A stretch of DNA of 64,000 nucleotides from SAR202 cluster bacterium (GCA_030752795.1 JASMDM010000067.1:146984-210983), one strand, 5' to 3'. Shown: positions 39,135 to 49,313, counted from the stretch's first letter. The notes: a model not told the origin generated them from the sequence alone. Numbers and translations: made by a program.

Positions 39135-39746
39135 ATGACAACGTCGCGGATCACCCGCGGATCCGACTTCATTGTGGTCGCGGCCATGATCGCGATCATG
39201 GTGATGTCAACGGCGTGTGGAGCCACTGGCCCCGATCCGACAGCCGTGCTGACTGCTGATATCCCGGTCGATCCCGGGGATTACAAGGACCGGTACGGAC
39301 GCTCCCTGCCTATGGAGGACATAGCGTCGATCCTGACTGCCAGCGCCTTGCGAGTTCTGCGCGATGTGGACTGGGAGTGGGGTGCTGACGTTGATACACC
39401 CCGCGTCTGCGTAGCCATCAATCCTGCTTGGGCTTCCGTGATCGACGAGGGTCGGCTCCCGCGCGCACTTATCGATGACCTGGTGCGTCGCCTCGGGCGC
39501 AACCTTTCGCTGCAGGTGTATGTCTCCGACTATGAAACGGCCGCGGACCGATGCCAATCCGGCATCGCCTGGCACATCAGCTTCTCGACCTACCGTCTAG
39601 GAGGACTCGAAAAGAGTCGCCTCACAGTGGACCTGAGTGAGCGTTTCGTGGGCACCTTCGGGGGAAGCAGTTGGCAATACACCTTCGTCACGCAATAGGA
39701 CGGCGACTGGGTCCTAGCTTTTGCAGATCCGACGGGCATTTACTAG
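39135..39746 (+). pseudogene. Hypothetical lipoprotein with in-frame TAG at 39696-39698
   Basis: Signal/lipobox MVMSTACGA; ...SSWQYTFVTQ-*-DGDWVLAFADPTGIY* in the same frame. Confidence 0.55.
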
Positions 39747-39770
39747 TTCGAGGCAGCGCCAAACACCGCC

Positions 39771-39827
39771 TTCGACTACGTCACCGGCACGGCCATCCCC
39801 GTCGACGGAGGCTGCGCGGCGTTCTAG
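39771..39827 (+). pseudogene. 3' remnant of an SDR gene
   Basis: FDYVTGTAIPVDGGCAAF* nearly identical to the C-terminus SDYVTGTAIPVDGGYAAF* of the SDR ending at 38782. Confidence 0.85.
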
Positions 39828-39974
39828 CGAGCCAACGATCACGGAGACAATTGCATCTCTTCGCCCCGGCCTGCACCTAATCCGTTACTGACGCCGGACT
39901 GACGAAGTTCGGCGCATCAAGATCGGATTAGCAGCTTGGCCGCTGTTATCGTGGCCAACGCGGAGGAGCAGAAG

Positions 39975-40187
39975 ATGGCAAAACAGGTCAACAAGACCGA
40001 GACGCTTGCGCCCAGGGGATGGGCCGTATCCCTGCTTTGGGCAGTCGGGATCATCGGAGTGTCCATAGCCCTCAGCGCGACAATCAACCCGCTGTTCGGG
40101 CGTTACGTCCATTGGGACTGGATGGCCGGAGTCGCGCCGGTGAGCTTCGCCCTGATCGTCGCCGCCTTCAGGCGACGTTGGGTGTGA
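39975..40187 (+). CDS. Small two-TM membrane protein, hypothetical
   Basis: MAKQVNKTETLAPRGWAVSLLWAVGIIGVSIALSATINPLFGRYVHWDWMAGVAPVSFALIVAAFRRRWV. Confidence 0.55.
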   Translation: MAKQVNKTETLAPRGWAVSLLWAVGIIGVSIALSATINPLFGRYVHWDWMAGVAPVSFALIVAAFRRRWV

Positions 40188-40750
40188 TCACAACTAAATC
40201 TCAACAGCACGTATATCAATTCTGCGGTTGAAATTCCGATGTAATTGCTCGGGTCCGGTGTTGCGTCAGCATTGAACAATAGCACTCGATAATTCGCTTC
40301 CTGGTCGCGAGAGAGCCTTTGCTCCTGAGTTCGCCTCCTTGTTCCAAAGAACGATTTGGCGACGTTGCAAGCCGCGCCGATCAAACGGATCTCACCGCAA
40401 CTGGCGGTCACGCTGAAACCCGGCGATGTTCTGAGTCGGATGGTGTACTCGGCAAACGGCAGTTCGATCGAGTGGTCTGCCAATCCTTTCAACAGCTTTT
40501 TAACGCCTTCAAAGACAACCAGATCTGACAAGATCTTGTTGCCGGCTTCGTAAACACTTACGTTCGGGTACGGACCTGAACCAAGCGGCCGCCTTTTGAG
40601 TATGGTCAAGGTCTCGACGACATCATCGGTGGGCGTAGGGAGCACGATGTCCTGTACGGCATCTGAGTATTTCGCTATCTCACGATCGATACTTTGGGCG
40701 GTCAGAACCAATGATTCTGTGCTCACAGATTTCTTCCCTTCTAAACCCAT
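40103..40750 (-). CDS. Hypothetical protein; 3' end overlaps convergent small gene
   Basis: Continuous ORF with protein-like composition (VSVYEAGNKILSDLVVFEGVKKLLKGLADHSIELPFAEYTIRL); no family recognised. Confidence 0.5.
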   Translation of the reverse strand: MGLEGKKSVSTESLVLTAQSIDREIAKYSDAVQDIVLPTPTDDVVETLTILKRRPLGSGPYPNVSVYEAGNKILSDLVVFEGVKKLLKGLADHSIELPFAEYTIRLRTSPGFSVTASCGEIRLIGAACNVAKSFFGTRRRTQEQRLSRDQEANYRVLLFNADATPDPSNYIGISTAELIYVLLRFSCDHTQRRLKAATIRAKLTGATPAIQSQWT

Positions 40751-40884
40751 CTAGTGCACTTCACTCGGATTCGGCGAGAATCTTGCGCCGGTTACCGGTG
40801 CCGGTATAACATCGGTCAAGCGATGGGCACGGCCACCTGACGACACCGCACATCACACCCGTCGTGAATGGAAGCGAACTCGCC

Positions 40885-42060
40885 ATGACCGATCTGTTGC
40901 TGAAGGGCGGCGAAGTAATCGACCCTTCCCAGGGCATCCGAGAGCGACTCGACGTCGCCGTCACCTACGGCGCGATCACACAATTGGTCGCTAACCTTGA
41001 ACCTGACGCCGAGACGCGAGTCATCGACGTGACTGGCAAGCTGGTCGTGCCTGGCCTCATCGACCTGCACTGCCACATCTACCACGGCGTCAACCAAACC
41101 GGCGTCAACCCCGATCTAGCCGGCGTCTACGCTGGCGTCACGACCCTTGTCGACGCTGGGAGCGCCGGTTGCTACACGTTCGGCGGCTTCCCGACGCATG
41201 TCGTGCCCAAAACCAAGACCCGCATCATCTGCATGCTCCACATCTCCCGAACCGGCCTCGCCTACCAACCCGATCTGTCCCGACGCGAGGACATCGACGT
41301 CGAGGACACCGTACGGGTCATCCGTGAAAATCGGCCGCTGATCCAGGGCGTCAAGATCAGGGCCGTCGGTCCCGCGGTGCCCGTGATGGGCGTCGAGATC
41401 GTGCAGCTCGCCAAGCAGGCCGCCAACGAGGCAGGCGTCCGGCTCATGGTCCACATCGGTGACCGCTTGGCCGGAGACGGCCCGACCATCACGCGAGCGC
41501 TGCTCCCGCTACTTGAGCCGGGCGACATCCTCACCCATCTGTTCACAGGCAACCCAGGCACGATCTTCGACGACGACGGATCGGTCCTTCCCGAGCTCAT
41601 GGAAGCGCAGGAACGAGGCGTGTTTCTCGACACCGCCCACGGCCGGCAGAACTTCAGCTTCGATGTCGCGCGCCGAGCCCTCGACCGAGGCGTCGTGCCT
41701 CGCAGCATCAGCACCGATCTGACGATCCCGGGACGCCTTCACGCCGTGCACAGCATGACGGAGATGCTGTCCAGATTCCTGGCGCTTGGCTACTCCCTCG
41801 AGGACGTGATCCGAATGTCCACCGCCAACCCCGCCGAGGCCTTAGGTATGAGCGACACGTTGGGAAACCTGGCCGTAGGCCGAACCGCCGACATCACGGT
41901 GCTCGAAGAATCAACCGGCGATTGGCTCTTCCACGACACCGAGGGCGGCACGCTCCGCGGCGACAAAGCCCTCGCGCCGGTGGTCACCATCAGGGACGGC
42001 GAGGTGTTCACCGCCGACTGGGGCCCGCGCCCCTGGGGTTGGCTGCCCGACACGGCGTAG
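40885..42060 (+). CDS. Amidohydrolase/deacetylase (dihydroorotase-like metal-dependent hydrolase)
   Basis: MTDLLLKGGEVIDPSQGIRERLDVAV; VVPGLIDLHCHIYHG; STANPAEALGMSDTLGNLAVGRTADITVLE. Confidence 0.95.
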   Translation: MTDLLLKGGEVIDPSQGIRERLDVAVTYGAITQLVANLEPDAETRVIDVTGKLVVPGLIDLHCHIYHGVNQTGVNPDLAGVYAGVTTLVDAGSAGCYTFGGFPTHVVPKTKTRIICMLHISRTGLAYQPDLSRREDIDVEDTVRVIRENRPLIQGVKIRAVGPAVPVMGVEIVQLAKQAANEAGVRLMVHIGDRLAGDGPTITRALLPLLEPGDILTHLFTGNPGTIFDDDGSVLPELMEAQERGVFLDTAHGRQNFSFDVARRALDRGVVPRSISTDLTIPGRLHAVHSMTEMLSRFLALGYSLEDVIRMSTANPAEALGMSDTLGNLAVGRTADITVLEESTGDWLFHDTEGGTLRGDKALAPVVTIRDGEVFTADWGPRPWGWLPDTA

Positions 42061-42176
42061 TCAGAGCCGGCCGGCGCCAAGTCCAGAAGCTCACGGCGTA
42101 CACAATGACGCGGACTCGTCACCATTGGAGGCAGACCCGAGACGGTCGATTTCGGATCAACCATCGCCAAATATCT

Positions 42177-42205
42177 GTTCGCCCTGAGCCTGTCGGAGGG
42201 CCGCC
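42177..42205. repeat. Dispersed REP-like element copy 2
   Basis: GTTCGCCCTGAGCCTGTCGGAGGGCCGCC; one mismatch over 29 nt to the copy at 27327. Confidence 0.75.
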
Positions 42206-42275
42206 AAGCGCCAGGTCTCGCCCCGAAATCTCAGCACACAACAAGCACTTTTCCACGAACGATTGAGGCCCCACC

Positions 42276-43363
42276 ATGACTCGCTCCCGACTCCGTGACC
42301 TGGGCATCACCGTCGGCGACCTGCCGACCGGGCTCAACAACGCCATCACCGACATCCCCGGCGTCCTCGTCGGCCACACGACCCTGTCCTACGACGAACC
42401 TCGCATCGCCCGAACCGGCGTCACCGTAATCGTGCCTCGCGACGGTCGGATACACGAGGACAACGCCTTCGCCGCGTACCATGTCCTTAACGGCAACGGC
42501 GAGATGACCGGCTTGCCTTGGATCGACGAGACTGGACTGCTCGGATCGCCTATCGCCATCACGAACACCAATCAGGTCGGCGTCGTTCGAGACGCGCTAG
42601 TCGCACACGCCGTCGATCGCGGTATGGCCGGTTGGATCCTGCCTGTCGTGGCTGAGACCTACGACGGCGTCCTCAACGACATCGACGCGTTTCACGCCAC
42701 GAAAGAGCACGTGTACCAGGCTCTCGAAGCGGCGTCTGCCGGACCCGTCCCCGAGGGGAACGTTGGCGGTGGCACGGGCATGATGTGTCACGGCTTCAAG
42801 GGCGGCATCGGCACGTCGTCCCGAGTCGTCGAGGTCATCGGCGACCCGTACACGGTCGGCGTTCTCGTGCAAGCCAACTACGGCAGCCGCCGCCATCTCC
42901 GAGTGGACGGCGTCCCCGTCGGTCGCGAGATCAGTCCGGACGAAGTGCCCTTGCCAAGGAAATCGGAGCGTCGCGACGGATCGATCATCATCGTCGTAGC
43001 CACCGACGCCCCGCTCGTGTCGATCCAGTGCCGTCGCTTGGCCCGCGAGCAACCGTGGGCCTGGCGAGGGTCGGGGGAACCGGCTACAACGGCAGCGGCG
43101 ACATCTTCCTCGCCTTCGCCACCGGCAACCACCCGTCCCGCGATCCGAACGACGACACGACGCCCGAGTCGTCCGAGCTCGTCGACTTGAAGATGGTCCC
43201 GAACAACCTGATCGATCCGCTCTTTGACGCCACTATCGAGGCCGTAGAGGAGTCGATACTCAATGCGCTGACCGCTGCGAAGACCACCGTCGGATTTCGC
43301 GGAACGGCCCACGCGCTGCCTCTCGACCGCCTACAAGAGATCATGTCCAAACACCGGCGGTGA
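42276..43363 (+). pseudogene. P1 family (DmpA/S58-like) peptidase, frameshifted near 43050
   Basis: RLRDLGITVGDLPTGLNNAITDIPGVLVGHTTLSYDE...NVGGGTGMMCHGFKGGIGTSSR...IQCRRLAR then alternate frame RATVGLARVGGTGYNGSGDIFLAFATGN. Confidence 0.9.
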
Positions 43364-43407
43364 TGCGACTCACACCGCCCGCGAAAGCTAAGCGGAAGGA
43401 GCGATCA

Positions 43408-44169
43408 ATGGCCCAGATCCGAGAAAACCGAGTCAAGGCAAAACTACAGCGCGGCGAAATCGCGACCCTGCTGATGGGAGACAACAGCTCGCCAAACACG
43501 GTCGATGCCCAGGGTCCGCTCGGTTTCGACTCGGTCCTGATCGAAGGCGAGCACGGGTCCGTGGACTTCGGCGACATCCCGAACCTGACGCGGGCGTGCG
43601 ATCTCTGGGGAATGACCTCGGTGGTACGCGTCAACGTGAACCAGCCAGGCGTCATCTATCGCACCCTCGATGTCGGCGCGCAGGGCGTAATGGTTCCCCA
43701 CATCAACACAAAGGAGGAAGCCCAGGCCGTCGTCGAAGCGACGAAATTCGCGCCGATCGGAGCGCGCGGTATGTCCAACGGCCGACAGGGGCACGGCGTC
43801 GCGGAGTACGTGCACCAGGCCAACGACCACACCTTCGTGACGATTCTGATCGAGGACATCGTCGCCATCGACAACCTGGCTGAGATAGTGACCGTCGACC
43901 ACATCGACGTGTTCTACGTCGCGCCTGGAGATCTGGCTCAGAGCATGGGCTTGACCGGCCAAACCAGCCACCCTGACGTCCTGGCGGCCGTGGACCGCGG
44001 AATCGCCACCATCGTCGACTCCGGGCGCATCGCGGGCATGCTAGTCAGCGACTCGACCGTCGACGACTACCTGGCGAAAGGCGTCCGCTACGTCGGCATC
44101 CCGTGGACCGGATGGCTCAACACTGGCGCCAAGAGCTTCCTAGACGGAATCGCGTCGCGAGCAGGCTGA
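43408..44169 (+). CDS. HpcH/HpaI aldolase family protein
   Basis: GPLGFDSVLIEGEHGSVDF; LDVGAQGVMVPHINTKEEAQAVVEATKFAPIGARGMSNGRQG. Confidence 0.94.
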   Translation: MAQIRENRVKAKLQRGEIATLLMGDNSSPNTVDAQGPLGFDSVLIEGEHGSVDFGDIPNLTRACDLWGMTSVVRVNVNQPGVIYRTLDVGAQGVMVPHINTKEEAQAVVEATKFAPIGARGMSNGRQGHGVAEYVHQANDHTFVTILIEDIVAIDNLAEIVTVDHIDVFYVAPGDLAQSMGLTGQTSHPDVLAAVDRGIATIVDSGRIAGMLVSDSTVDDYLAKGVRYVGIPWTGWLNTGAKSFLDGIASRAG

Positions 44170-44211
44170 CGGTGGCGGACCATTGCAACCTCGATGCCGA
44201 TCGCTTCACGC

Positions 44212-45342
44212 CTACGACTTCACTATCGAACGAGAGTCTCCGGTACGCGCGAAGAAGAACACTCCGCCCGCCAGAAGCACGACCGCTCCAATTACGACAA
44301 ACGCCGGAGAGAAGCCAGCGGCCTCGGAGAGATACCCGGACGCCAACGGGCCCAGAAACATGCCCACGGCATAGATCGACTGGAACACGCCCATCGCGTA
44401 AAATCTCTGGCTTGCTGGCGCCTCCTCAACGGCGAGTGCCATCAGCAGGCCGTATGTCAGGCCCAGGCCGACCCCGATCAGGACTTCGCACGCGAACAGC
44501 ACCGCCAGATCGGCCCACGCCGTCAGCAGCACGCCGACGCCCATTGACGCCATCCCGATCGTGACGACGCTGGTGACGCTCGCGCGTTGCGCCAAGTACG
44601 GACTCGCCAGCACCACTCCCACAAACGGCGTTATGTAGGCCATGAGCAGCAACCCCTGTGTAAAGTCGCTGGCGTTCAGTCGATCTGCGGCGTAAACCTG
44701 AGTTGTGTTGTACACAGTGGCGTACAACGCGAAAAACACAACGCCCATCATGGCTGCCATGCCGTACAACCGTCGATCACGGGGCAGCAACACGGGTCTG
44801 CTCCGAGCTCGGTTCTCAACCGGCTCGACGACGAAGAGCGCGAGCGCGGCGCCGACGACGGCAAGGCCCGCCGACAGCCAGAACGGCGCAAGCGCGCCGA
44901 ACTCGTCCGCGATCCAACCGCCGATTGGGTTGGCGGGAATCTGCCCCCATCCAAAGAACGAAGCGATGACCGCGGTGCTGAACATCGCAGACCGAGGCGG
45001 AAAGTACAGCGCGTACAATACAGCGATCGCAACGAAACACCCCGCTCCCACGCCCATGAGCATCCGGCTGCCTAACAGCGCCCACCTCGAGTCGAACGCG
45101 GACGGCAGGGCGAACGCCACGGCCATGAAGCAAAAACCCGCGCTGACCACGAATCGACGACGGCCCACAAGAAGAGCGCTCACAAACCCAATCGGAATGC
45201 GACCCACGAACAACGCCAGACCGTAAAGGCCGATCAATAGCCCGAGCGTCCCCTCGCCAAACCCCTGCGACTCAACGTACGACGGCCAAACAGCTCCCGT
45301 CAGGTAAATGATGAAGAACAGCAAGAACGCGCAAACAAGCAC
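44212..45342 (-). CDS. MFS transporter (true N-terminus probably upstream)
   Basis: 12-TM pattern; LIGLYGLALFVGRIPIGFVSALLVGRRRFVVSAGFCFMAVAFALP. Confidence 0.9.
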   Translation of the reverse strand: MLVCAFLLFFIIYLTGAVWPSYVESQGFGEGTLGLLIGLYGLALFVGRIPIGFVSALLVGRRRFVVSAGFCFMAVAFALPSAFDSRWALLGSRMLMGVGAGCFVAIAVLYALYFPPRSAMFSTAVIASFFGWGQIPANPIGGWIADEFGALAPFWLSAGLAVVGAALALFVVEPVENRARSRPVLLPRDRRLYGMAAMMGVVFFALYATVYNTTQVYAADRLNASDFTQGLLLMAYITPFVGVVLASPYLAQRASVTSVVTIGMASMGVGVLLTAWADLAVLFACEVLIGVGLGLTYGLLMALAVEEAPASQRFYAMGVFQSIYAVGMFLGPLASGYLSEAAGFSPAFVVIGAVVLLAGGVFFFARTGDSRSIVKS

Positions 45343-45492
45343 GAGCCATGGCGAGATACGTCGACGGATGATGACCTCACTGACGGGTTCCGGCTTGAAC
45401 GGTTGCCCATGAAGGAGCCGGAAATCGCGGAAGGGTTGATTGCGCGTACAATAGCATCAGGTCGTTGAGACTGCCACTCGTGAGGGATCATC

Positions 45493-45729
45493 GTGGAGCT
45501 AGCCGACAGGATCAACATCAATCCGAACGTCTGCCACGGTCAAGCGTGCATCAAAGGCACTCGCATCATGGTCAGCATCATCCTCGACTGCATGGCAGCG
45601 GGAATGTCCGACCGCGATATCCTCGACGACTATCCGTCGTTGCCGGCGGATGGAATACGAGCAGCAGCGGCGTATGGCGCTGTCCTGGCCCGCGGGGAGA
45701 CGCTTCCCTTCACTCCTAGGGAAACGTAA
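45493..45729 (+). CDS. DUF433 protein (VapB-like antitoxin family)
   Basis: INPNVCHGQACIKGTRIMVSIILDCMAAGMSDRDILDDYPSLPADGIRAAAAYGA. Confidence 0.9.
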   Translation: MELADRININPNVCHGQACIKGTRIMVSIILDCMAAGMSDRDILDDYPSLPADGIRAAAAYGAVLARGETLPFTPRET

Positions 45730-45835
45730 CCGTTCCTGATGAAGCCTGTGTGGCTCGAAACGGCAGTTGGTACAATCGTATTCTCCAACTAGTGCGAAAC
45801 CCTGTCGAGTAGAACCGGTCCATCGAGGTGGGGAA

Positions 45836-46090
45836 ATGAGCATTCCGATAAAGGCATTATTCGTCAACGGAAAAATCGACGAGGATGGTCAGCTTCACCT
45901 TGATGAGCCTGTGGCGGACTTGCCCCCCTCTCGAGTTGGCGTAGTGTCGTTCGTTACGGACGATTCAGACATTTCTGAAAAGGAATGGCTCCACCTACTG
46001 ATGTCGGACCCCGACTTCGATTTCCTCAAAGACCCCGAAGAAGACATCTACACGCTGGACGACGGAAAACCGTTCATCTATGAAGGGTAA
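45836..46090 (+). CDS. Putative antitoxin upstream of PemK/MazF-like toxin
   Basis: Acidic 84-aa ORF; overlaps the downstream toxin ORF by 11 nt. Confidence 0.65.
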   Translation: MSIPIKALFVNGKIDEDGQLHLDEPVADLPPSRVGVVSFVTDDSDISEKEWLHLLMSDPDFDFLKDPEEDIYTLDDGKPFIYEG

Positions 46091-46418
46091 AGTTCTTCTC
46101 GTCGAGTGCCCCTACGATGACCTAACCACGACCAAAATCAGGCCCGTAACTTGCCTGACCGAACCTGTCGGCCCGTATCTTCATGTGTTGGTGGCGTTTG
46201 TGACGAGCCGGAGACCGACTGACCTGGAAGAGACGGACATCGTCATGCGCCTTGGGTCACCCGGATTCAACGCAACCGGATTGAGGGTCGATTCGGTGGT
46301 TCGTCTCGATCGTATGATATCCGTGCCCATCGCAATGATATTGCGTGAACTCGGTGAGTTGCCAGCCACTAGTCAGAGCTTGATCGCCGTCAAACTGAGA
46401 CAGCTATTCGCGCTGTAA
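46080..46418 (+). CDS. PemK/MazF-type toxin-like protein
   Basis: KGKVLLVECPYDDLTTTKIRPVTCLTEPVGPYLHVLVAFVTSRRP...LRVDSVVRLDRMISVPIAMILRELGELP. Confidence 0.8.
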   Translation: MKGKVLLVECPYDDLTTTKIRPVTCLTEPVGPYLHVLVAFVTSRRPTDLEETDIVMRLGSPGFNATGLRVDSVVRLDRMISVPIAMILRELGELPATSQSLIAVKLRQLFAL

Positions 46419-46446
46419 CCCAATCGAACCTGCGAGCCACCTTGAC

Positions 46447-47784
46447 CTAACGCAGCCGCTGCACCACCCGGCGCGTCGCATCCACTAGCGTGTCGACTTC
46501 GGCCTCGGTCGTTAGTGTGTTGAGCGAGCCGCCCGCGCCGGTCTGGAGCAGGATGCCTTCGTTGAGAAGACCGGTGAACAGCGCTCGTCGCATCTGGTCG
46601 TCGCTGCGGATCACGTTGCGGTAGTCCACGATCTCCTCGGACGTGAAGTGGATGCCGAACAGCGAGCCGATGCCCGTGACCTGCGCCTGCACCTCCATCT
46701 CGTCGAAGACCGCGCGAAGCTTCGCTCTGAGCTCGTCGCCGAGGGCTTTCAGCCGCGTGAACACGTCGGGCGTCAGATGGTTCATGGCCACTTCTCCGGC
46801 GACCATCGTCATGGGGTTCGCGTTGAACGTCCCGGCATGAGCGAGGGTCGCTCCGCCCGCGGTCGGGTTATACAGGTCCATGAGCTCTTGCTTGCCGCCG
46901 AACGCTCCGACCGGGAGCCCGCCGCCGATCGTCTTGCCCAGCGCGGTGAGGTCTGGAATCACGCCCATATGCTCCTGTGTGCCGCCCGACGAAACCCTGA
47001 AGCTCTGCACTTCGTCGAAAATGAGGACCATGCCGAGCTCCGTGGTGATGTCTCGGATGCCCTGCAGGAACGCCTGTTGAGCCGGAAGGTAGCCAAACGA
47101 GGAGACGACCGGCTCCATGATCACGCAAGCGATCTCGTTGCGGCCTTCTTTCAGCACCCGTTCGCACCATTCCAGGTCGTTGTACGGCAGGACGATGACG
47201 TCTTCGAGAATGCTCGCGGGCATGCCTGGATGCTCGGGAATCGCCGTGGGTCCGTTGGGGTCCAGCTTTTCGAGCGGCGGATGGACGCTGACCGACACGT
47301 ACTCGTGCGAGCCGTGGTACCCGCCCTCGAACTTGGCAATCTTTGTTCGTCCGGTGAAGGCGCGCGCGGCCCGGACGGCCATCAACGTGCCTTCGGTCCC
47401 GGAGTTGGTGAAGCGTATCGAGTCGACCGACGGGATGCGGTCGGTGAGAATCTTGGCCAATCGCACCTGCGCCTCGGTGGGTCCGGTGAACGCCGTGCCC
47501 TTGGCGGCCTGCTCTTGCAGCGCCTGGACGATGTCGGGATGGGCGTGACCGAGTATCAAGCTGGTCGCGTTGATCGCGAAGTCCAGCGTGCGATTGCCGT
47601 CGGTGTCGATCATGTAGTGACCTTCGCCGCGCTCGACGAAGTGGGGATACGGTCCGAAGTACGCGGTGCCCCGTGAGCTGCCGCCCGGCAGATACTGCTC
47701 GGCGTCGTCCTGGAGACTGCGAGACTTGGGGTTCCTGGAGACGTAAACGTCGATCTCTCGTTGAAGCTTGTCCTGGGTTGTCAT
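46447..47784 (-). CDS. Class III aminotransferase / glutamate-1-semialdehyde 2,1-aminomutase-like
   Basis: YLPGGSSRGTAYFGPYPHFVERGEGHYMIDTDGNRTLDFAINATSLILGHAHP; FTNSGTEGTLMAVRAARAFTGRTKIAKFEGGYHG; LIFDEVQSFR; ALGKTIGGGLPVGAFGG. Confidence 0.95.
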   Translation of the reverse strand: MTTQDKLQREIDVYVSRNPKSRSLQDDAEQYLPGGSSRGTAYFGPYPHFVERGEGHYMIDTDGNRTLDFAINATSLILGHAHPDIVQALQEQAAKGTAFTGPTEAQVRLAKILTDRIPSVDSIRFTNSGTEGTLMAVRAARAFTGRTKIAKFEGGYHGSHEYVSVSVHPPLEKLDPNGPTAIPEHPGMPASILEDVIVLPYNDLEWCERVLKEGRNEIACVIMEPVVSSFGYLPAQQAFLQGIRDITTELGMVLIFDEVQSFRVSSGGTQEHMGVIPDLTALGKTIGGGLPVGAFGGKQELMDLYNPTAGGATLAHAGTFNANPMTMVAGEVAMNHLTPDVFTRLKALGDELRAKLRAVFDEMEVQAQVTGIGSLFGIHFTSEEIVDYRNVIRSDDQMRRALFTGLLNEGILLQTGAGGSLNTLTTEAEVDTLVDATRRVVQRLR

Positions 47785-47975
47785 GTGCCTACTCCTGTAA
47801 TCACCGAGATCGCGTTTTGAGGTCACGATCTCTGCCGTTGTGAGAATTCAGTGTCCCATGATACACCCGCTTCGCCGGACACGCACCGGACCACATAATC
47901 GATTCCTCCGGCTGTGACCACACGAATCCAGTTCGCAAAAACGGGTCTCCAGACGCAGCAATTACGCCGAGATGT

Positions 47976-48432
47976 TCAGGTTTCGATATCTCGTGCCGGT
48001 CCGAATCGATAGACCACCTCGCCATCCGGCTCGCGCTCGTGAAAAACGAAGCCAAACTTCTCGAAGAGGCGTTTCGCTACGATGTTCTTCGGCCGGAAAC
48101 TGAGATATATGGTCTCGCCTCCCAATCCGACGATGGTATCCATGACCAGACGCATCGACCATGATCCGATGCCCTGGTTCTGATGAGCCGCGTCTATCAT
48201 CAAGCGGTGGACCGAGAATACACCGTTGCCGCGGGGTTCGTACATGGCGAAGCCCACCATGCCCAACCGCGTAGATGCCCAACGGAAAGCACCGAGGGTT
48301 TTAGCTGGCCCACTCTAACGATTTTTCGTTTAAGGCTATCAAACCCAACTGCGATTCGGCGACACGAAGCGATATGCATTTGCTCCGGTTGGTTCCGTCT
48401 ATCGCCCGCAGACATACATCTGAATCTGTCAT
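47976..48432 (-). pseudogene. GNAT acetyltransferase with in-frame TAA and a frameshift
   Basis: ISLRVAESQLGLIALNEKSLEWAS-*-NPRCFPLGIYA then frame change to MVGFAMYEPRGNGVFSVHRLMIDAAHQNQGIGSWSMRLVMD. Confidence 0.8.
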
Positions 48433-48563
48433 CGGCTCACCGCCTGTGTGGGTTGGGTCAAGGCCCGATTCCGCCGTGCCAGCACGTCGTTTCCGATTGG
48501 CCGTGGGGAAGGTGCGACGCTCCGGGGCGCTGTCGGAAATTTCCGGAAGTTGCCAACGGCCAG

Positions 48564-49313
48564 TCACATCGCGGTCTGGCCGCCGTCGATGACTAGCTCG
48601 CTGCCAGTCATGAACGACGCCTCGTCCGACGCGACGAACAGAACTCCGTAGGCGACTTCTTCAGCGTTGCCAAAGCGGGAGGCAGGTATTTCCGTGGCGC
48701 GCCTCGCTCGTGCCTCCGATGAAGGGTAGGCCTGCTGGAACATGTCGGTTTCGATAGGGCCGGGGTGGATGGAGTTGGCCCGGATGCCTTCCGCGGCGTA
48801 CTGCACCGCCGTGGCTTTCGTCAGCAAACGCACCGCGCCTTTCGAGGCGTTGTACGCCGATGATCCTCGGCTGCCGACTAGCCCGGCGGTGGACGATATG
48901 TTGACGATGGATCCGCCGCCCGCCTGCCTCATCGCGCCGATGACAGCCTTGGAGCCGAGGAACTGGCCTTTGGCGTTGATGTCCATGATGCGATCCCAGG
49001 CTTCGCCGGAGGTCTCCTCGACGGTCGACAGGTCGTAGACGCCGGCGTTGTTGACGAGGATGTCCAGCTTCCCGAACCGGTTGACCGTCGTTGCGACGGC
49101 GCGGTCCCAGTCCTCTTCCTTGGTCACGTCGAGTTCGACGAACAGCGCCTCGCCGCCAGCCTCGTTGATCTCGGCCTCCAGTTTCTCGCCTTCCTCGGTC
49201 AGAACGTCGCCCATGACGACGCGTGCGCCCTCACGGACGAACAACTTCGCCTCGACGGCGCCCATTCCCCGAGCTCCGCCGCTTATCAGCGCGACCTTGC
49301 CTTCTAGTCGCAT
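48564..49313 (-). CDS. SDR family oxidoreductase
   Basis: MRLEGKVALISGGARGMGAVEAKLFVREGARVVMGDV; VNNAGVYD; YNASKGAVRLLTKATA. Confidence 0.96.
   Translation of the reverse strand: MRLEGKVALISGGARGMGAVEAKLFVREGARVVMGDVLTEEGEKLEAEINEAGGEALFVELDVTKEEDWDRAVATTVNRFGKLDILVNNAGVYDLSTVEETSGEAWDRIMDINAKGQFLGSKAVIGAMRQAGGGSIVNISSTAGLVGSRGSSAYNASKGAVRLLTKATAVQYAAEGIRANSIHPGPIETDMFQQAYPSSEARARRATEIPASRFGNAEEVAYGVLFVASDEASFMTGSELVIDGGQTAM

Noticed and set aside
46648-47676. 342-aa plus-strand ORF
   Set aside because: Antisense to a clear class III aminotransferase.
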